A stretch of DNA of 64,000 nt, from contig OX359249.1 of the NCBI GenBank assembly GCA_947179485.1, forward strand, positions 2,914,001 to 2,978,000. Reading direction: 5' to 3'. The notes under the pieces are model-generated. The model was given only the letters and a program-made list of their open reading frames with translations, was not told where the DNA came from and did not search any database. The number at the start of each line of letters is the position of its first letter. Position 1 is the stretch's first letter. The position numbers were made by a program, and so were the translations under genes. Of the stretch, positions 38,907 to 49,524 are shown piece by piece. Source of the DNA: Allacma fusca (lineage: Eukaryota > Arthropoda > Collembola > Symphypleona > Sminthuridae).

Positions 38907-40592
38907 CATCAACTTTACGGTTATATTTTCAACGTAATTCATTGCTCTTCATAAGGTTGTGTCACATAGACCCGCAATAAATAAAACTGTTTCCAACACA
39001 CCCATCTGATATTTTAAGCCCGCAAAATATGTACAAACAATACAATAAAACAGGAACTCACTTCAGGGTAACAGCCCATATACCATCGAAGCTATTCATC
39101 CCCATTTCAACACGACAGCAAGTACTTACCTGGAGATGCAATGTTATTACACCTATAGTGTACTCTCATAGGGGTTCCCGTTAGCTGTTTTTCAAGTATT
39201 GTGGAGAAAGAAACGAGTTTTGTATGCAATATTTAAGCTTTAAGAGTGGGTGTGTTCGATTTAAAGCCCCAATATTTCAATATTATTATGGAAAGGATTT
39301 AACTTCCCTGCTCCGGCTGTTCTTCACCTTGATGATGGTAGAGTGTGTGGGCTGGAAAATGAAATCATTAATGATCGTATTGACCTAATGGTTCTTTAAC
39401 CAGTTAGTTTTGTCCGATCAGGGAACGTTGTTGCAAAATTTTCTCGGTGGTGTCAGTAGGATTTATTACATCGCTCCCGGATGTAATAAGTAATAACATA
39501 GATTGCCGGGCAATTAACTACCCCTTGTTACCCAGTCCCTAGTTGGCAATCCTTGCCACTTCGGTTATAGTAGGGAATTTAATGTTTATAAAAATCAAGT
39601 GTTCCCCAGAAGTGAAAGGCGAATTGTTCTTGGCAATTATAATTGTATTTAATTCTTGGTCTCTTGCATCCTGTACCACACGGCTAAAGAAATTCCGACT
39701 AACTTTATAAAGCTTGCGATCCGAAAGGATTTTGAAATACATGTGCAAGGTGTACCAGGAGGACCAATGGAAGTTTACTTTAACAAGAGTACAGCAAAGA
39801 TATGATCAAAGTGAGAAAGAAGTCACACTATATCTGTAAAACTAGTTCAAACTTGATTCAAGTGAGTTAAGTCTGTGTTGGCTGGGATTTCATTCTTGAA
39901 GGTATTATTCAAACAAATGCTGCCATCAATGATCAATTCTATTCCGTATTTCAGTCCAAATCAGTACCTTTATCTTTACGCACGGACGCAATTATCTAGA
40001 AGAATAATGGTCACTGTTTTCAACGTGGTAACGGGATGGATGAGAAGTACGACATTACTTTCATTGGCTAAAGGAAACCCAAGTTTTGATTTAACCTTTG
40101 TGGAAAATGTGGATGAGGACTCAAAATGAAACCCAACTTCATGCAGTTTTATTAACCACATTTCAGGGCTTCTGTGAACGTTAAACCTTTTGGGCTAAGC
40201 AACTTGACGGCAGCCTTTGGTGATATTGCAACTGGCTCCTTATTTGCTGTGGTTGCTTTTGTTGCGGATATGAAACGATTTAATTATACCACCAGTAACG
40301 GTAAACAGTAAATGGGCTGTTTGTGAGAAGACACACTCGGGAAAAAATATTATCCGAACATCATCCACTGCCATTTTATCTCCAGCCGAATTAATCCTAC
40401 ATCATATGAGGAAACCGGTTAAGGAAGACAAAAGACAATATACAAAACAGGTCAATTGTTCCGCTAGATTATGATAAAAATTATTACATTCTTATATTTA
40501 GCTGTAGTTAGAGAAGTTTCAAGAAAACATAAGTCGGTTACACAATAATAATTATTCTATTATGTAAATAGAAATTTCTAACAGAATATTAG
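38907..40592. other. Mostly unassigned sequence with possible gene remnants
   Basis: Contains a MITE left-arm-like piece near 39155 and several short stretches that look less AT-rich than their surroundings. One is a 35-codon open run at 39294-39404 that I cannot assign. It also holds the SLC41-like exon at 40167-40300, listed separately. Confidence 0.4.
40167..40300 (+). CDS. Possible orphan exon of an SLC41/MgtE-like Mg2+ transporter
   Basis: A 134-base open stretch sits between a good acceptor (ACATTTCAG, ends 40166) and a donor (AACG|GTAAAC). Read in the frame starting at 40168 it gives 'LSNLTAAFGDIATGSLFAVV' and continues hydrophobic. This resembles the conserved 'LTALGDLLGTxLLA' membrane segment of SLC41/MgtE transporters, which move Mg2+ or Na+/Mg2+ across membranes. 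The frame closes at TAA (40309-40311) if not spliced. I cannot find matching neighbouring exons. It may be part of a gene with far-off exons, a relic, or a chance resemblance. Confidence 0.25.
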
Positions 40593-40600
40593 GCTGCGCC

Positions 40601-41425
40601 CAGGGATGTGTAAAATACCTCATCTTGGTTTAAAAAATACCAAATACTTCATATTTTTTTGTAACATAAAATACTAACTACTAAATAAGATACCAGCAAC
40701 TAGTTTTTCTAAAATAACTAGGTAAAATACAATTCAAAAACTGCTTCAAAAATATTATCTGAAATACTTCAAAATCAGGAAATACATGGAATTATTGTTT
40801 TGAAAATCGAGTACAGATAGTACAGAATTTCAAAAATACAAGGTTTTTGAACATTTCATCCGACAATCTAGATCTACGCGCACTAAAAATCAGTCCTGCA
40901 ATGCTAAACAATCGTTCCACGGGAGCTAAAATTGGGAATGGGGTATTAAAAATTGGTATTCGAAACTACCAATTTCTTATAATTTATAATTTTGAAACCA
41001 TGCTAACGAGAAGAACCATGCTCTCTGATGTTACTTAGCAGTTAGCAGTGGAAAGACAGCGAATTCCAATATCCCGTTTAATATTTCCAGTCCATACGAC
41101 GTTTCTTAATCGATAAAAAATGATCCTATACTATATGTTAAGGGTCACAAATAGTTTTCAACAAGCACGACTGCGACAATTTCAAAAGTTTGAGTACTTA
41201 AGTATTTTGATCAAGTATCTTATTTTAAGTACTTATATTACTACTGATGGCTGCAAATAAAATATCGAATACTTGCCAGCATCGTAATTTGTAAAATACA
41301 TACTAAGATATAAAATAATACTACGACGACCGGCACAGTAGGTTCAAAACACAAGATACAAGATACGTATTTTGTATTTTAGATAGTATTTTGTACTTAA
41401 GTATTTCAAGTACTACACATCTCTG
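40601..41425. mobile_element. hAT-type non-autonomous element
   Basis: 825 bp. It begins 'CAGGGATGTGTAAAATAC' and ends 'GTACTACACATCTCTG', its inverse. Flanking 8-mers are GCTGCGCC (40593-40600) and GCTGCGAC (41426-41433), a target duplication with one mismatch. Subterminal ends repeat AAGTACT/AAATACT words. Confidence 0.8.
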
Positions 41426-41433
41426 GCTGCGAC

Positions 41434-41757
41434 AAAGGTGTGCCTAGTGCAGTAATAAATATTGTACTCGTTTAGTATCAAGGATGGGAAATCGGAAAAA
41501 TATGAATTCTAATTCGAATTAAAATAGTCAAGGCGAAGAATTCCGATTTAAAATACCTATAGCAATACTGAAAAATATGAATTCTAATACGGATTTAAAT
41601 ATCCTCGAGTATTTGTTCATTATGAATTCCGATTTGAATATTTATTTGAATACTCCTAGTATACTGAAAATACACAGAATTTAATTACGGAAAAAGTTCA
41701 ACCTTAGAAACATGATATCATTAATGTTTTGGGAAGCTGGTATCCCCCGTAGGTCAT
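41434..41757. other. AT-rich repeat with GAATTC-type words
   Basis: Multiple copies of 'AAATATGAATTCTAAT'-like and 'CCGATTT' words at 41485-41660 suggest a transposon end ('GGATGGGAAATCGG') whose partner end I cannot find. Confidence 0.35.
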
Positions 41758-41759
41758 TA

Positions 41760-43050
41760 CAGGGGTGAGGCACCAACCTTGGACGGGGACAAAGGGCACC
41801 TTAACTTTTAGCGCACTATATTTACAGTTACATAAATTTGTAATTATGTTGATAATAGTATTAGCAATGTGTGTACGGAATACCGACGTGCTACTCCCGC
41901 TGATGCCTCCACAAATAGCTCCGGAAGTTGAAGGTATCAGATTAGAAGTTTCCAAGACCCCGACATGGAAGATACTTTTATTTTTACAATTGTCTGTATT
42001 AAAGCAACGAATCCAAAAAAGTCCATAGGGCTGGTGTCCGGTGACTTTACTGATATTTCCTTATTCTAAATTAAGGTTATACCAGTTTTCCAGTGGAGGT
42101 CTTCTGAATATGCCCGGGTAAATCTGGCCGTGTGGGAGGTTGCCGCGTCGTTATGTACGAAGACCTTTGATGTGTCCTCTCCATAAATTCGTGGCACTTC
42201 CTTTTCAAGTAAGGGCCTCAAAACGCGGTCAACATAGTAGGCAGCACTGACTAACTTTTGGAGCCACTTTAATTAAAGGTAGTACTCCCCTTCCAGTCAT
42301 CGCTCCTACGACTATGATCTTCGAGTCGAACCTCTCCTTCCTCTGGATCACGGGGGTCTCAGTGACCGTACCTGCCTTAGAATAATAAATCCGGTGATCG
42401 GCATTGCAGTCACTGAGAAAGAAGTAAGTTTAGTCAAGAGTTACCACAAAATCCGATTTTCCCCCAACAGATGCTCCTCGTACAGCTTCCGGGAGTTGGT
42501 CCGCCTATTCCATTTATGTTTGGCGATCAGCTTGTGTACTGTGGTCTTTTTGGAGTCTTCGCCTTCAGATCCTGGTGCAAAATCCAGTTCACAGTCCTCT
42601 GAGAAACGTGTAGTGTTCTGGCAATTGGTCTTTGGGACAAGGGATTAACCTTAGAGGTCAATTAATCCACTTTCTGTAATAATACCGAATTTCGGACTTT
42701 CAAAGGGTAGTTGTTGTTTGGTCGTGGAAGTCCCAGTGTTTGAGCCAACCGTCTTTTCCGTACTGAATTAACTACCCAGGACAATGTTTAATGGGAGACA
42801 CTGATGTTTTGATTTTAAAATTCATGTTTGACCTGACACGGGGTCAAACCTTTCCCGGAAAGGTATTTGATGCTACCTTCAACTTCCGGAGCTATTTGTG
42901 GAGGCATCGGTGGGAGTAGCACGTTGATATTCAGTACACACATTGCTAATACTATTATCAACATAATTACAAAATTATGTAACTGTAAATAAAGCGCGCT
43001 AAAAGTTAAGGTGCCCTTTGTCCCCGTCCAAGGTTGTTGCCTCACCCCTG
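41760..43050 (-). mobile_element. Tc1/mariner element with 177-bp inverted ends
   Basis: 1,291 bp flanked by TA on both sides (41758-41759 and 43051-43052). Ends are 'CAGGGGTGAGGCACCAAC' and its inverse. The inverted repeats run about 177 bp each (41760-41936 and 42874-43050) with few mismatches. TA target, size and transposase remnant all fit Tc1/mariner. The transposase lies on the minus strand and is disabled. The element separates two hAT-rich stretches. Confidence 0.88.
42060..42680 (-). pseudogene. Decayed Tc1/mariner transposase
   Basis: Read on the minus strand, fragments in different frames show a helix-turn-helix-like part ('ARTLHVSQRTVNWILHQDLK', about 42640-42560). A catalytic-core strand, 'FVVTLD', follows, with an in-frame stop immediately after that Asp (about 42440). 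Next come 'CNADHRIYYSKAG' and 'ERFDSKIIVVGAMTGRGVL', and finally 'FVHNDAATSHTARFT' (about 42160), which would carry the second acidic residue. The third acidic residue and the C-terminal part are missing, and there are several frameshifts. It cannot make an active enzyme. Confidence 0.8.
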
Positions 43051-43105
43051 TAAGTATAAATTTAAGAGCTGAAAAAACATGTTCAACTGATATTTGAACT
43101 CAAAC

Positions 43106-43242
43106 CAGGGGTGGAATTACGGAGTGGCCCGGCCAGGGTAAAAAAATGTTGACTAAGGTCCCCAGATTGCATATGTGAAGGCACACAAATGTATTTTGAG
43201 GTTTAGGGCCAGGGTAAAAAGTATTTTATTAATCCACCCCTG
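43106..43242. mobile_element. Short hAT-type MITE
   Basis: 137 bp. 'CAGGGGTGGAATTACGG' at the left, 'TTAATCCACCCCTG' at the right. Flanking 8-mers ACTCAAAC and ACTACAAC agree at six of eight positions, which I take as a worn target duplication. Confidence 0.6.
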
Positions 43243-43749
43243 ACTACAACATTACTAATATTTTCTTTCGGCTAGGGTTCCCACTTTTTTCAAACGTCAT
43301 TCCGGGACAAAATATTTTTTTACGTATGCATGATTCCTAATTAAATTGTGCATCCCTTTTGGAATTTAATACCATTTTCTGGTTTTCCGGTTTGTTCAAA
43401 ACAGAAACAAAATCACAAAATGGGTTGAAAAGGGTAAATTTAGCCTGACTTGAAGCTCTGCCTTCACAAGTTCCGTTGGCATTAAGTTTCTCTCGACTGT
43501 CCAAACTTTCTTCATTACTCAACACACTTTGTACCGACTGATCTAATCACAATCGAAAACTCATAACTTTGACGAAGTAAGCAAAAGTCATTGTACAGCT
43601 GGTCCTCGTTTAATTTAAGCGAAGATTAAGTAAATAAGATGTGGATACTAAGAATTCCTTTGATTTCAAATTTCGTAGTTCCATTTTCAAAAAAAATAAT
43701 ATTATCACTGAAATTAAAATGCTGTTTAAATAGGTCTCCATAGATTTCA

Positions 43750-44890
43750 CAAATTTTAAAGCTTCCTGTTAAAAGCGCTTTTTTGTTCCGGGGGTAAATC
43801 TTTCAGAATTGTATTAGCGCTACTTCCGTAAAATTTATCGTTGTAGCGGTTTACACAACTTTGAAGAAGAAATTTCATAATAGCATGAACTTTCGTAGAA
43901 ATAGAATCATTACACTCCAAAATTAAAATGGGTGAATTCATTTATTGTAAAATATTGTGCACAATATATAGGTAACATTCGAGGAGAGATTCTAATTTCG
44001 CAACATCTTCACTGCTACTATAACATGCAACCTTGCGAATAACAACAGGACATCTTTGTTCCTTCAACAGAAAATATGACTTTAAAGCTGACCTATTACA
44101 AATGAATCTATTCAGTGCTGGAAGTCAGGGGTCGGATTTATGTGGGAAGACGGGAAGAATCTTCCCAGGGAAAAAATGTTTTCAGCAGGGAAATTTTCAA
44201 ACGGGATTACAAACAGGGATTCTCAAATCTGTTGACCTTTTTTGGGCAGGGATTTTTGAAACTGTAGAGGTGTTTTACTGAAAACAAATTTTGTCAACAG
44301 GGATTTTCAAATTGGTTGACCTTTTTGTCAACAGGGAATTTTCAACTTGCTTCGAAGAGGGACATCACAACCAGCACGGAAAATTTAATAAAATCTTCCA
44401 GGGAGATTTACAAAAATCCGACCCCTGCAGGAAGTAAGGACAGCCACATCCACAATTTCACAGAACTATTTTAAAGTCTAGTCTCTGCGCAGACAAGCTA
44501 AATTCGATAAAAAATTTTAAACTAAGCCTTCAACATTCACTGATAATTTGTTGCATGCATTTTTCACAGCGCTGTGTATAATGTGACATTTACAATTGGC
44601 AGCATCAATTCATGGATTTTCTTCCTGGTGTTTCTGAAACACCGAATTTTGGCGACCGTAATTTACGTTCGTACTGTTCGCGATGTAACATCTAATATTT
44701 CGAATCCTTAATCAATTCTTAGCAGTTATGTTTTGGAATTGTTTGAAAGTGTCTTTGCTGGATTCATTTGTGTCCTTGTAAAAATCTAGAAGCCCATGAG
44801 GTATTCCATTGACTTTATCAAAATACTTAGGCTCATAAGGATACATTTTGATGCTTCCTAAAATTTCATTCATTTTCATGAATTCACGAG
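43750..44890 (-). pseudogene. Broken hAT transposase
   Basis: Minus-strand fragments include 'MYPYEPKYFDKVNGIPHGLL' (about 44845-44780). Then comes 'NVNYGRQNSVFQKHQEEN' and 'ANCKCHIIHSAVKNACNKL' (about 44650-44540). The 'AN/GC-x-x-HIIHxAVK' pattern after 'NxNxG...VF' is typical of the central part of hAT transposases of the ZBED-like group. 'VHAIMKFLLQSCVNRYNDKF' follows at about 43890-43830. Stops, frame changes and the nested 302-bp insertion break the frame. Confidence 0.6.
44126..44427. mobile_element. Nested hAT-type MITE
   Basis: 302 bp. 'CAGGGGTCGGATTTATG' and the inverse 'AAAAATCCGACCCCTG'. Flanks CTGGAAGT and CAGGAAGT match at seven of eight. Inside, 'CAGGGATTTTCAAA'-like words recur four or five times. 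It sits inside the older hAT relic, so it is the younger of the two. Confidence 0.75.
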
Positions 44891-45745
44891 AGTTGAATTA
44901 ATTTACATGTAATACAGACAATTAATTGAATACCAATTACAATAGTTTTACTTAAAATATTTCAGGGTTTTAATAATTGTCACCATCTATACAATATTTT
45001 TTAATGGCAGAAATGCATGACTTACTCGTGTTCTACTGCTACAGGAATGATTTGTACTCGCGTCTAGATTTATTCAAAAATATATTAACATTTAAATATG
45101 TAAAAAATCTCTCTTACAAGCATCTGAAGAAACGCCAAACTAGGGAGAAGAATTCAAAGTATTTAATAATATTTACTGATCTGCAGGTCCCAGACTGCTT
45201 TTGACAATTGCTGTTGATTAAGTGTCGGCAGCTGCTTTGTCTAAGTTTTTGTGAACTTTCCTCGTGAGATTAAACAGGCCCACATTCTTCATACTTCACA
45301 GGGAAAGTCTAACTAAAAACCTATCAATCAGATTTTTTTAGTAATTTTTTCCATTTCGACGTAACCAATTTTTGGAATTGACAACTTTTTCCCACATAGA
45401 ACTGTAAAACGCAGACATTTTTACCGCAGCGGTTTTTTTACGTCTGTAATCGCATTTTTATGGTTTTATTAGTTTTATGTAGATTGCACATGATGCTCTC
45501 GTTTGAATCGAGTTCCTCTAGAAGGATGTTTTCTCTTAGAAACGTTTTCATAAAGTTTTTAACTTCACCTTTCCGGGACATTTCCGTGTCCCGGAATACA
45601 CCCTTCCGGGACACGGGACACGGATCGTCATTCCGGGACGTCTGGGAACCCTATCAAACGAATGAGCAGGCAGGAGTTAATGTGGGAGCTACTGTATGTA
45701 CATTGGGACCCAATTGGATCCAATGTACATATGTGAACCTGGGAG

Positions 45746-46245
45746 TAGTGGTCGGATCGATTCAATTTGATTCGAATTTTTCGATTTGATTCAATTTGAA
45801 GCTTGAATTGAATCGAAAAACCGATTTTCGATTCAATTTGCCCCAAAGCAATTCAATTCGATTCAATTCACTCAGTGAATCGAATTGAATCGTAAATCGA
45901 ACGATTCAAGTGGGAAAGTACAAAATTTTCCTTATGTTACTGGAGTGTCGTATACATATTATAAAGGGTATAGTAAAAGCTACGCTAAAATAGCAAACGT
46001 TGTGCTATACGTAGTATTTGGACTTTGAATATACGGAAAAAAAGTACCCGTGCGCAGCCGAAGCGGTTTTGCTGAATTGTTTGAATTGCAATTCACAAAA
46101 TATGATTCGATTCAGTTCAATACCCAAATCGAATCATTCGATTTGGCTTTGCCGCAAATCGAATCGAAATACTACTGAATCGAATTGAATTGAATCGAAT
46201 CGAATCGAAAATTTCCAATTCTGAATTGAATTGGTCCGACCACTA
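45746..46245. mobile_element. hAT-type MITE built from GATTC/GAATC repeats
   Basis: 500 bp. It begins 'TAGTGGTCGGATCGATTC' and ends 'TGAATTGGTCCGACCACTA'. The 8-bp duplication CCTGGGAG is perfect (45738-45745 and 46246-46253). Both arms consist of many copies of TTGATTCGAA / GAATCGAATT words, so it could fold into a long hairpin. Confidence 0.85.
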
Positions 46246-46253
46246 CCTGGGAG

Positions 46254-47100
46254 GGCCAGGGTAACAAACGCATTCAGATTCTTGTATAGATTTCCGTTTT
46301 TTAGGGTGGCGTTAGCCCCGTAGGAAAATAGCCTTGTCCGTACGTCCGTACGTAATGAAATTTTGTGTGGATATTACTAGTGTCAAAAGTAAGGCTGAGT
46401 TCGTATTTGGTTGAAATTTGAAGTTTTTTTGAAAAAAATTCTGAAATTTTGAAAAAAGCTCAAAATTCATCCTACTTTGACGGCGGTGGCTGACGCCATC
46501 GTACGTGAAGCCTCAAATTATCCCGTAGCGATGATTTTAATGCATTCATTAATCAAAGGAGTGCGAGTGGAAGTATATTCATTAAATATACCCTATCCCT
46601 ATGCACCAACTTCAGTGTATTTTACAGCTTCCACCTTCTAATCTGCTTTGCTCAACTAGGACTTCCACGTCTTCAGAAATGCATTTCGGGCATATAGAAC
46701 TGGCATCAAAGCCAGGACTCACAAGAAGAAGCAAAGCCACAGTGAGTGAGCTGTACTGTGCCCATGATGGACAACAATAATATTTATTACAATATGTACA
46801 ACGAAATCTACTTGATACATTTCATGCTTGTTTTGTTATTTTCATATTTAATCACGTTTCTATTTCTTCAACCTGCTCTCACTCACACTCATTCTCATCT
46901 ATAACAATACATATATATTTAAGCATACACACGCTTAAATTAAATAAAAAATTCCACATGGCGTTTTTTATACTCAAGTTTCGTCCGCCATACATATGTG
47001 TGTATTAATATTCATTAGTAGAAACAACCGGTACCGGTTCTGCACTTCCCTTCAAATTGCAATGTCAATGCATCAATAATGCTGATGAATTATGATTGCA
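46254..47100. other. Unassigned intergenic sequence
   Basis: No exon is seen. 'TTAGGGTGGCGTTAGCCCC' at 46304 and 'GTCCGTACGTCCGTACG' at 46337 look transposon-like, but I find no partner end. The last 250 bases are ordinary AT-rich sequence leading into the promoter at 47102. Confidence 0.4.
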
Positions 47101-47101
47101 C

Positions 47102-47135
47102 TATATATTCTAACTGATTCTTGTACGATCAGTGT
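47102..47135 (+). promoter_or_regulatory. TATA box plus TCAGT initiator
   Basis: TATATATT at 47102-47109 and GATCAGTG with TCAGT at 47129-47133. The spacing from the first T of TATA to the initiator A is 29 bases, the standard arthropod core-promoter geometry. A signal-peptide ATG follows 110 bases downstream. Confidence 0.55.
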
Positions 47136-47241
47136 TCAGCCCTAGGAAGAGAGCGAGCAGTCAACTTACAAAATCCTTTCAGTGAACAAACGATTATCAA
47201 ATCCGACCTTAAAAACTTGACCAAAAGAATTTCCTGCCGAA

Positions 47242-47562
47242 ATGAAGCTCTCCGGTTTCACAATTTTCCTTCTACTTGTAACCGTTACCATGGGATGGCC
47301 TCGGGAAAATGAAGATGGTAATTAAACACTAATTTCTAAATTTCTACTACTGTCTGTCGATTGTAGCTTGTTACCCCAGGAATATCACATACATATAGAC
47401 CCAAGTGGAGTACCTCGTTCTAACCCCCGTGCTAACACCGAAGACACTTTGGTATATTCAGACGATTTTCAAAATTTCGACTCACAAACTTGGGATAGAA
47501 TGGTTTTCAAAAGGGCTCTAATTTGTCTACTTATTCCCACATATTTCCGAAAGTACGGATAA
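47242..47562 (+). CDS. Start of a secreted-protein gene, possibly a broken GH16/beta-glucan-binding-like gene
   Basis: Exon 1 (47242-47317) starts with CGAAATGA, follows a TATA/initiator pair, and encodes a signal-peptide-like 'MKLSGFTIFLLLVTVTMGWP', then 'RENED', ending at a G|GTAATT donor in phase 1. After an acceptor (GATTGTAG, ends 47366) there is an open stretch in the frame of 47368 containing 'DTLVYSDDFQNFDSQTWDRM'. This resembles the first strand of glycoside hydrolase family 16 and beta-glucan-binding proteins ('LxFxDDFdxlDxxxW'). The phases do not match: exon 1 in phase 1 runs into a stop after about ten codons. Either a base has been lost, a small exon is missing, or this is a relic. 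No further GH16 sequence follows. Confidence 0.35.
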
Positions 47563-47745
47563 AGATGCACATAAGTTGTACCAGTAACATGTTCTTGTTT
47601 GAAAACAATCCCTGCATGAGTCAAAAAATTGTCTTGACCCAGATTAATGAAGTGAATTTGAGAAAGCCATTCCCTTATGTGGTCATTGTCAATACATCGT
47701 TTCCCTTTTAGCTCTATAAAACTTCCGTTCACCATGAAATCCAAA

Positions 47746-49516
47746 GCTGGGCGAATAACCTACATGTATGCGTACAAGTAGGCAAAATTATAGGTTAGGT
47801 TAGTTATAGGTAGGCAATTGTACATAGGTTGCATATTTCCAGGAAAAAATTATGCGATGGATGCATGCTGGGAATAATCAGTATGTAGTTACAGAAAAAA
47901 AGGTAGGTACTTCTGCATGAATACGAAGTTATCATGTTCAAACCTTTGGTATTCCAAAGCGCTGAATCTTGATATTCTTTCGCATATGTTTTTTATTTTT
48001 GTTTACTTACTGCAGTGCAAACGATTTCAATTCGATTGCATTGATGCTAGTAAGTCTTGATCCCCTCCGAAATAACGTGCTTATCATGCAAAGTGAAAAG
48101 TTGATTCAACAGGAGAATTAGTGTGTAAATTTATTGTCTAAAATGCCCGTAAATAAAATCTTCGTAATAAGAGAGGATCTTAAAAATATTACTCTGTCGT
48201 TGACTCTACTGATCGTGGGTCACAAGGACAAATTAAGCGCCTGAAAAAATGTTTTGTTTTATACAGAGAGGCCTGGAAAGATAAGGTGGGAATTTAAGTC
48301 TTTTGACATTATATTTGAAACATTTTCATTATACATTGCTAGTAAAAGCCCTGTGCTTCGCACAGGGGCAATTACTTGTAGAGAATTGTGAGAGTATACA
48401 CAAAACCGTAAATTTCTATAGATCCCGTATCATGGCATGTCGAGAAGGCTTAATATTAATAGCATGCTTCGCTGGGCAAAGCGATCTCATATAAGACATG
48501 TGAACTATTAATTGTAAGACTAACAATTCGTTTCAAAAAGCTAGTTGGCAATTCATCATCAAAAAATTATGGTACAACGCTCCATCTCACTAAAGTTCTC
48601 TCCCAAACTCAATATTTGGCTATACACGGGGAATTTAACTAATCTAATCTAACTTAATAAAAACCAACATTGTTATTAAATCTTGCTGTTGAATCCCTGT
48701 ATGGTGCTTCACCCCTTATAGTGGATCAAATATGATTTTTTATGTTATTATAATTTGTATATATCTCAGTTGTACCGTAATAATGTAACTGAAGCCGCAG
48801 ACACTGTGAAGGTTCCCAAGTAATCCTATAAATTCGTGCACATAGATTGTATGAAGATGGAATGAATGAGTCGGGTTGCCCGCTTGGGTATGTATGTGTG
48901 TATTGATGACTGGTGTGCTTACAACTAGTGAATGTCTGGCATTAGCACTAGATAATAATTCACACTGAATTATTATTGTATGAGATTTTATAGTAACTTT
49001 AAACACAACACGATTAAGTTAAAATACAATAATGAGCAAAAGTACATAGTACAATATGAGAGAGCACGAGATGCGTTGGTTACGCAATTGGTACATGAGA
49101 TCGACTGGTGAGAGGAAAAGACGCTAGCATGGTTGGTCGTTAGGATGGTGATGCTAGCTGTACCATATCTTCAGGTTGGCTGAAGCGCTAAGAGAAGTAT
49201 CAGTGACAGATCTACTACTGGACCACAATAATAGTACTTACTTATATATACGTGTAGGTATAAACAATATGTGCCTGAACACACTGGATGCACTGATAAT
49301 TTAAAATAGGAAAAGTGAAAGGAATTTATAATAGCGCAACATTTTTTAATTGCTATTGTTACTAAAGTCCAAGGTTCCTACAAATCAATCCTTAATTCCT
49401 AATGATATTTTTAGGGGATATAAAGATCAAATGTATGATGTAAAGACTTGCAATTAAAAAATAGTGAGCAAATAACTTCAGTAATACAAATTCTGCGAAT
49501 TTGTCTGACGTTATAT
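47746..49516. other. Unassigned sequence with solo transposon ends
   Basis: No supported exon. 'CAAAGCTGGGCGAATAACC' at 47743 is one end of a hAT-like element seen again at 51594. A hairpin ending in CTAG at 48339 may be a Helitron end. 'TAGGTTAGGTTAG'-type words occur at about 47792. Confidence 0.4.
48339..48367 (-). mobile_element. Possible Helitron 3' end
   Basis: Read on the minus strand: a perfect stem-loop 'CCCTGTGCGAAGCACAGGG', then 'CTTTTACTAG'. A short GC-rich hairpin followed by about ten bases and CTAG is the usual Helitron 3' terminus. The base after CTAG is C where T is expected, and I could not identify the matching 5' TC end. Confidence 0.35.
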
Positions 49517-49524
49517 ATAAAAAC

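Larger units (their letters stand above)
43273..45653 (-). mobile_element. Relic of a transposase-bearing hAT element
   Basis: About 2.38 kb between 'TAGGGTTCCCA' (43273) and its exact inverse 'TGGGAACCCTA' (ends 45653). Just inside both ends is 'ATTCCGGGAC' in mirror orientation. No 8-bp duplication is visible (CTTTCGGC against TCAAACGA), so one flank may have been rearranged. Inside, on the minus strand, are broken hAT transposase pieces, and a second hAT MITE is inserted at 44126-44427. Confidence 0.65.

Noticed and set aside
39294-39404. Open run reading 'GFNFPAPAVLHLDDGRVCG'
   Set aside because: It looks less random than its surroundings, but I cannot tie it to a family or to splice sites.
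45690-45732. Palindrome around 'TGTACATTGGGACCC' and 'GGATCCAATGTACA'
   Set aside because: Imperfect and lying in the short spacer between two hAT elements; no terminal duplication found, so not called as an element.
45460-45846. Open frames near 45.5-45.8 kb on both strands
   Set aside because: They span the end of the hAT relic and the start of the GATTC-rich MITE.
47469-47744. 91-codon minus-strand open frame with an ATG at 47744
   Set aside because: It is partly antisense to the secreted-protein fragment and begins beside a solo transposon end. It reads smoothly, so it could be an element-derived fragment, but I recognise no domain.
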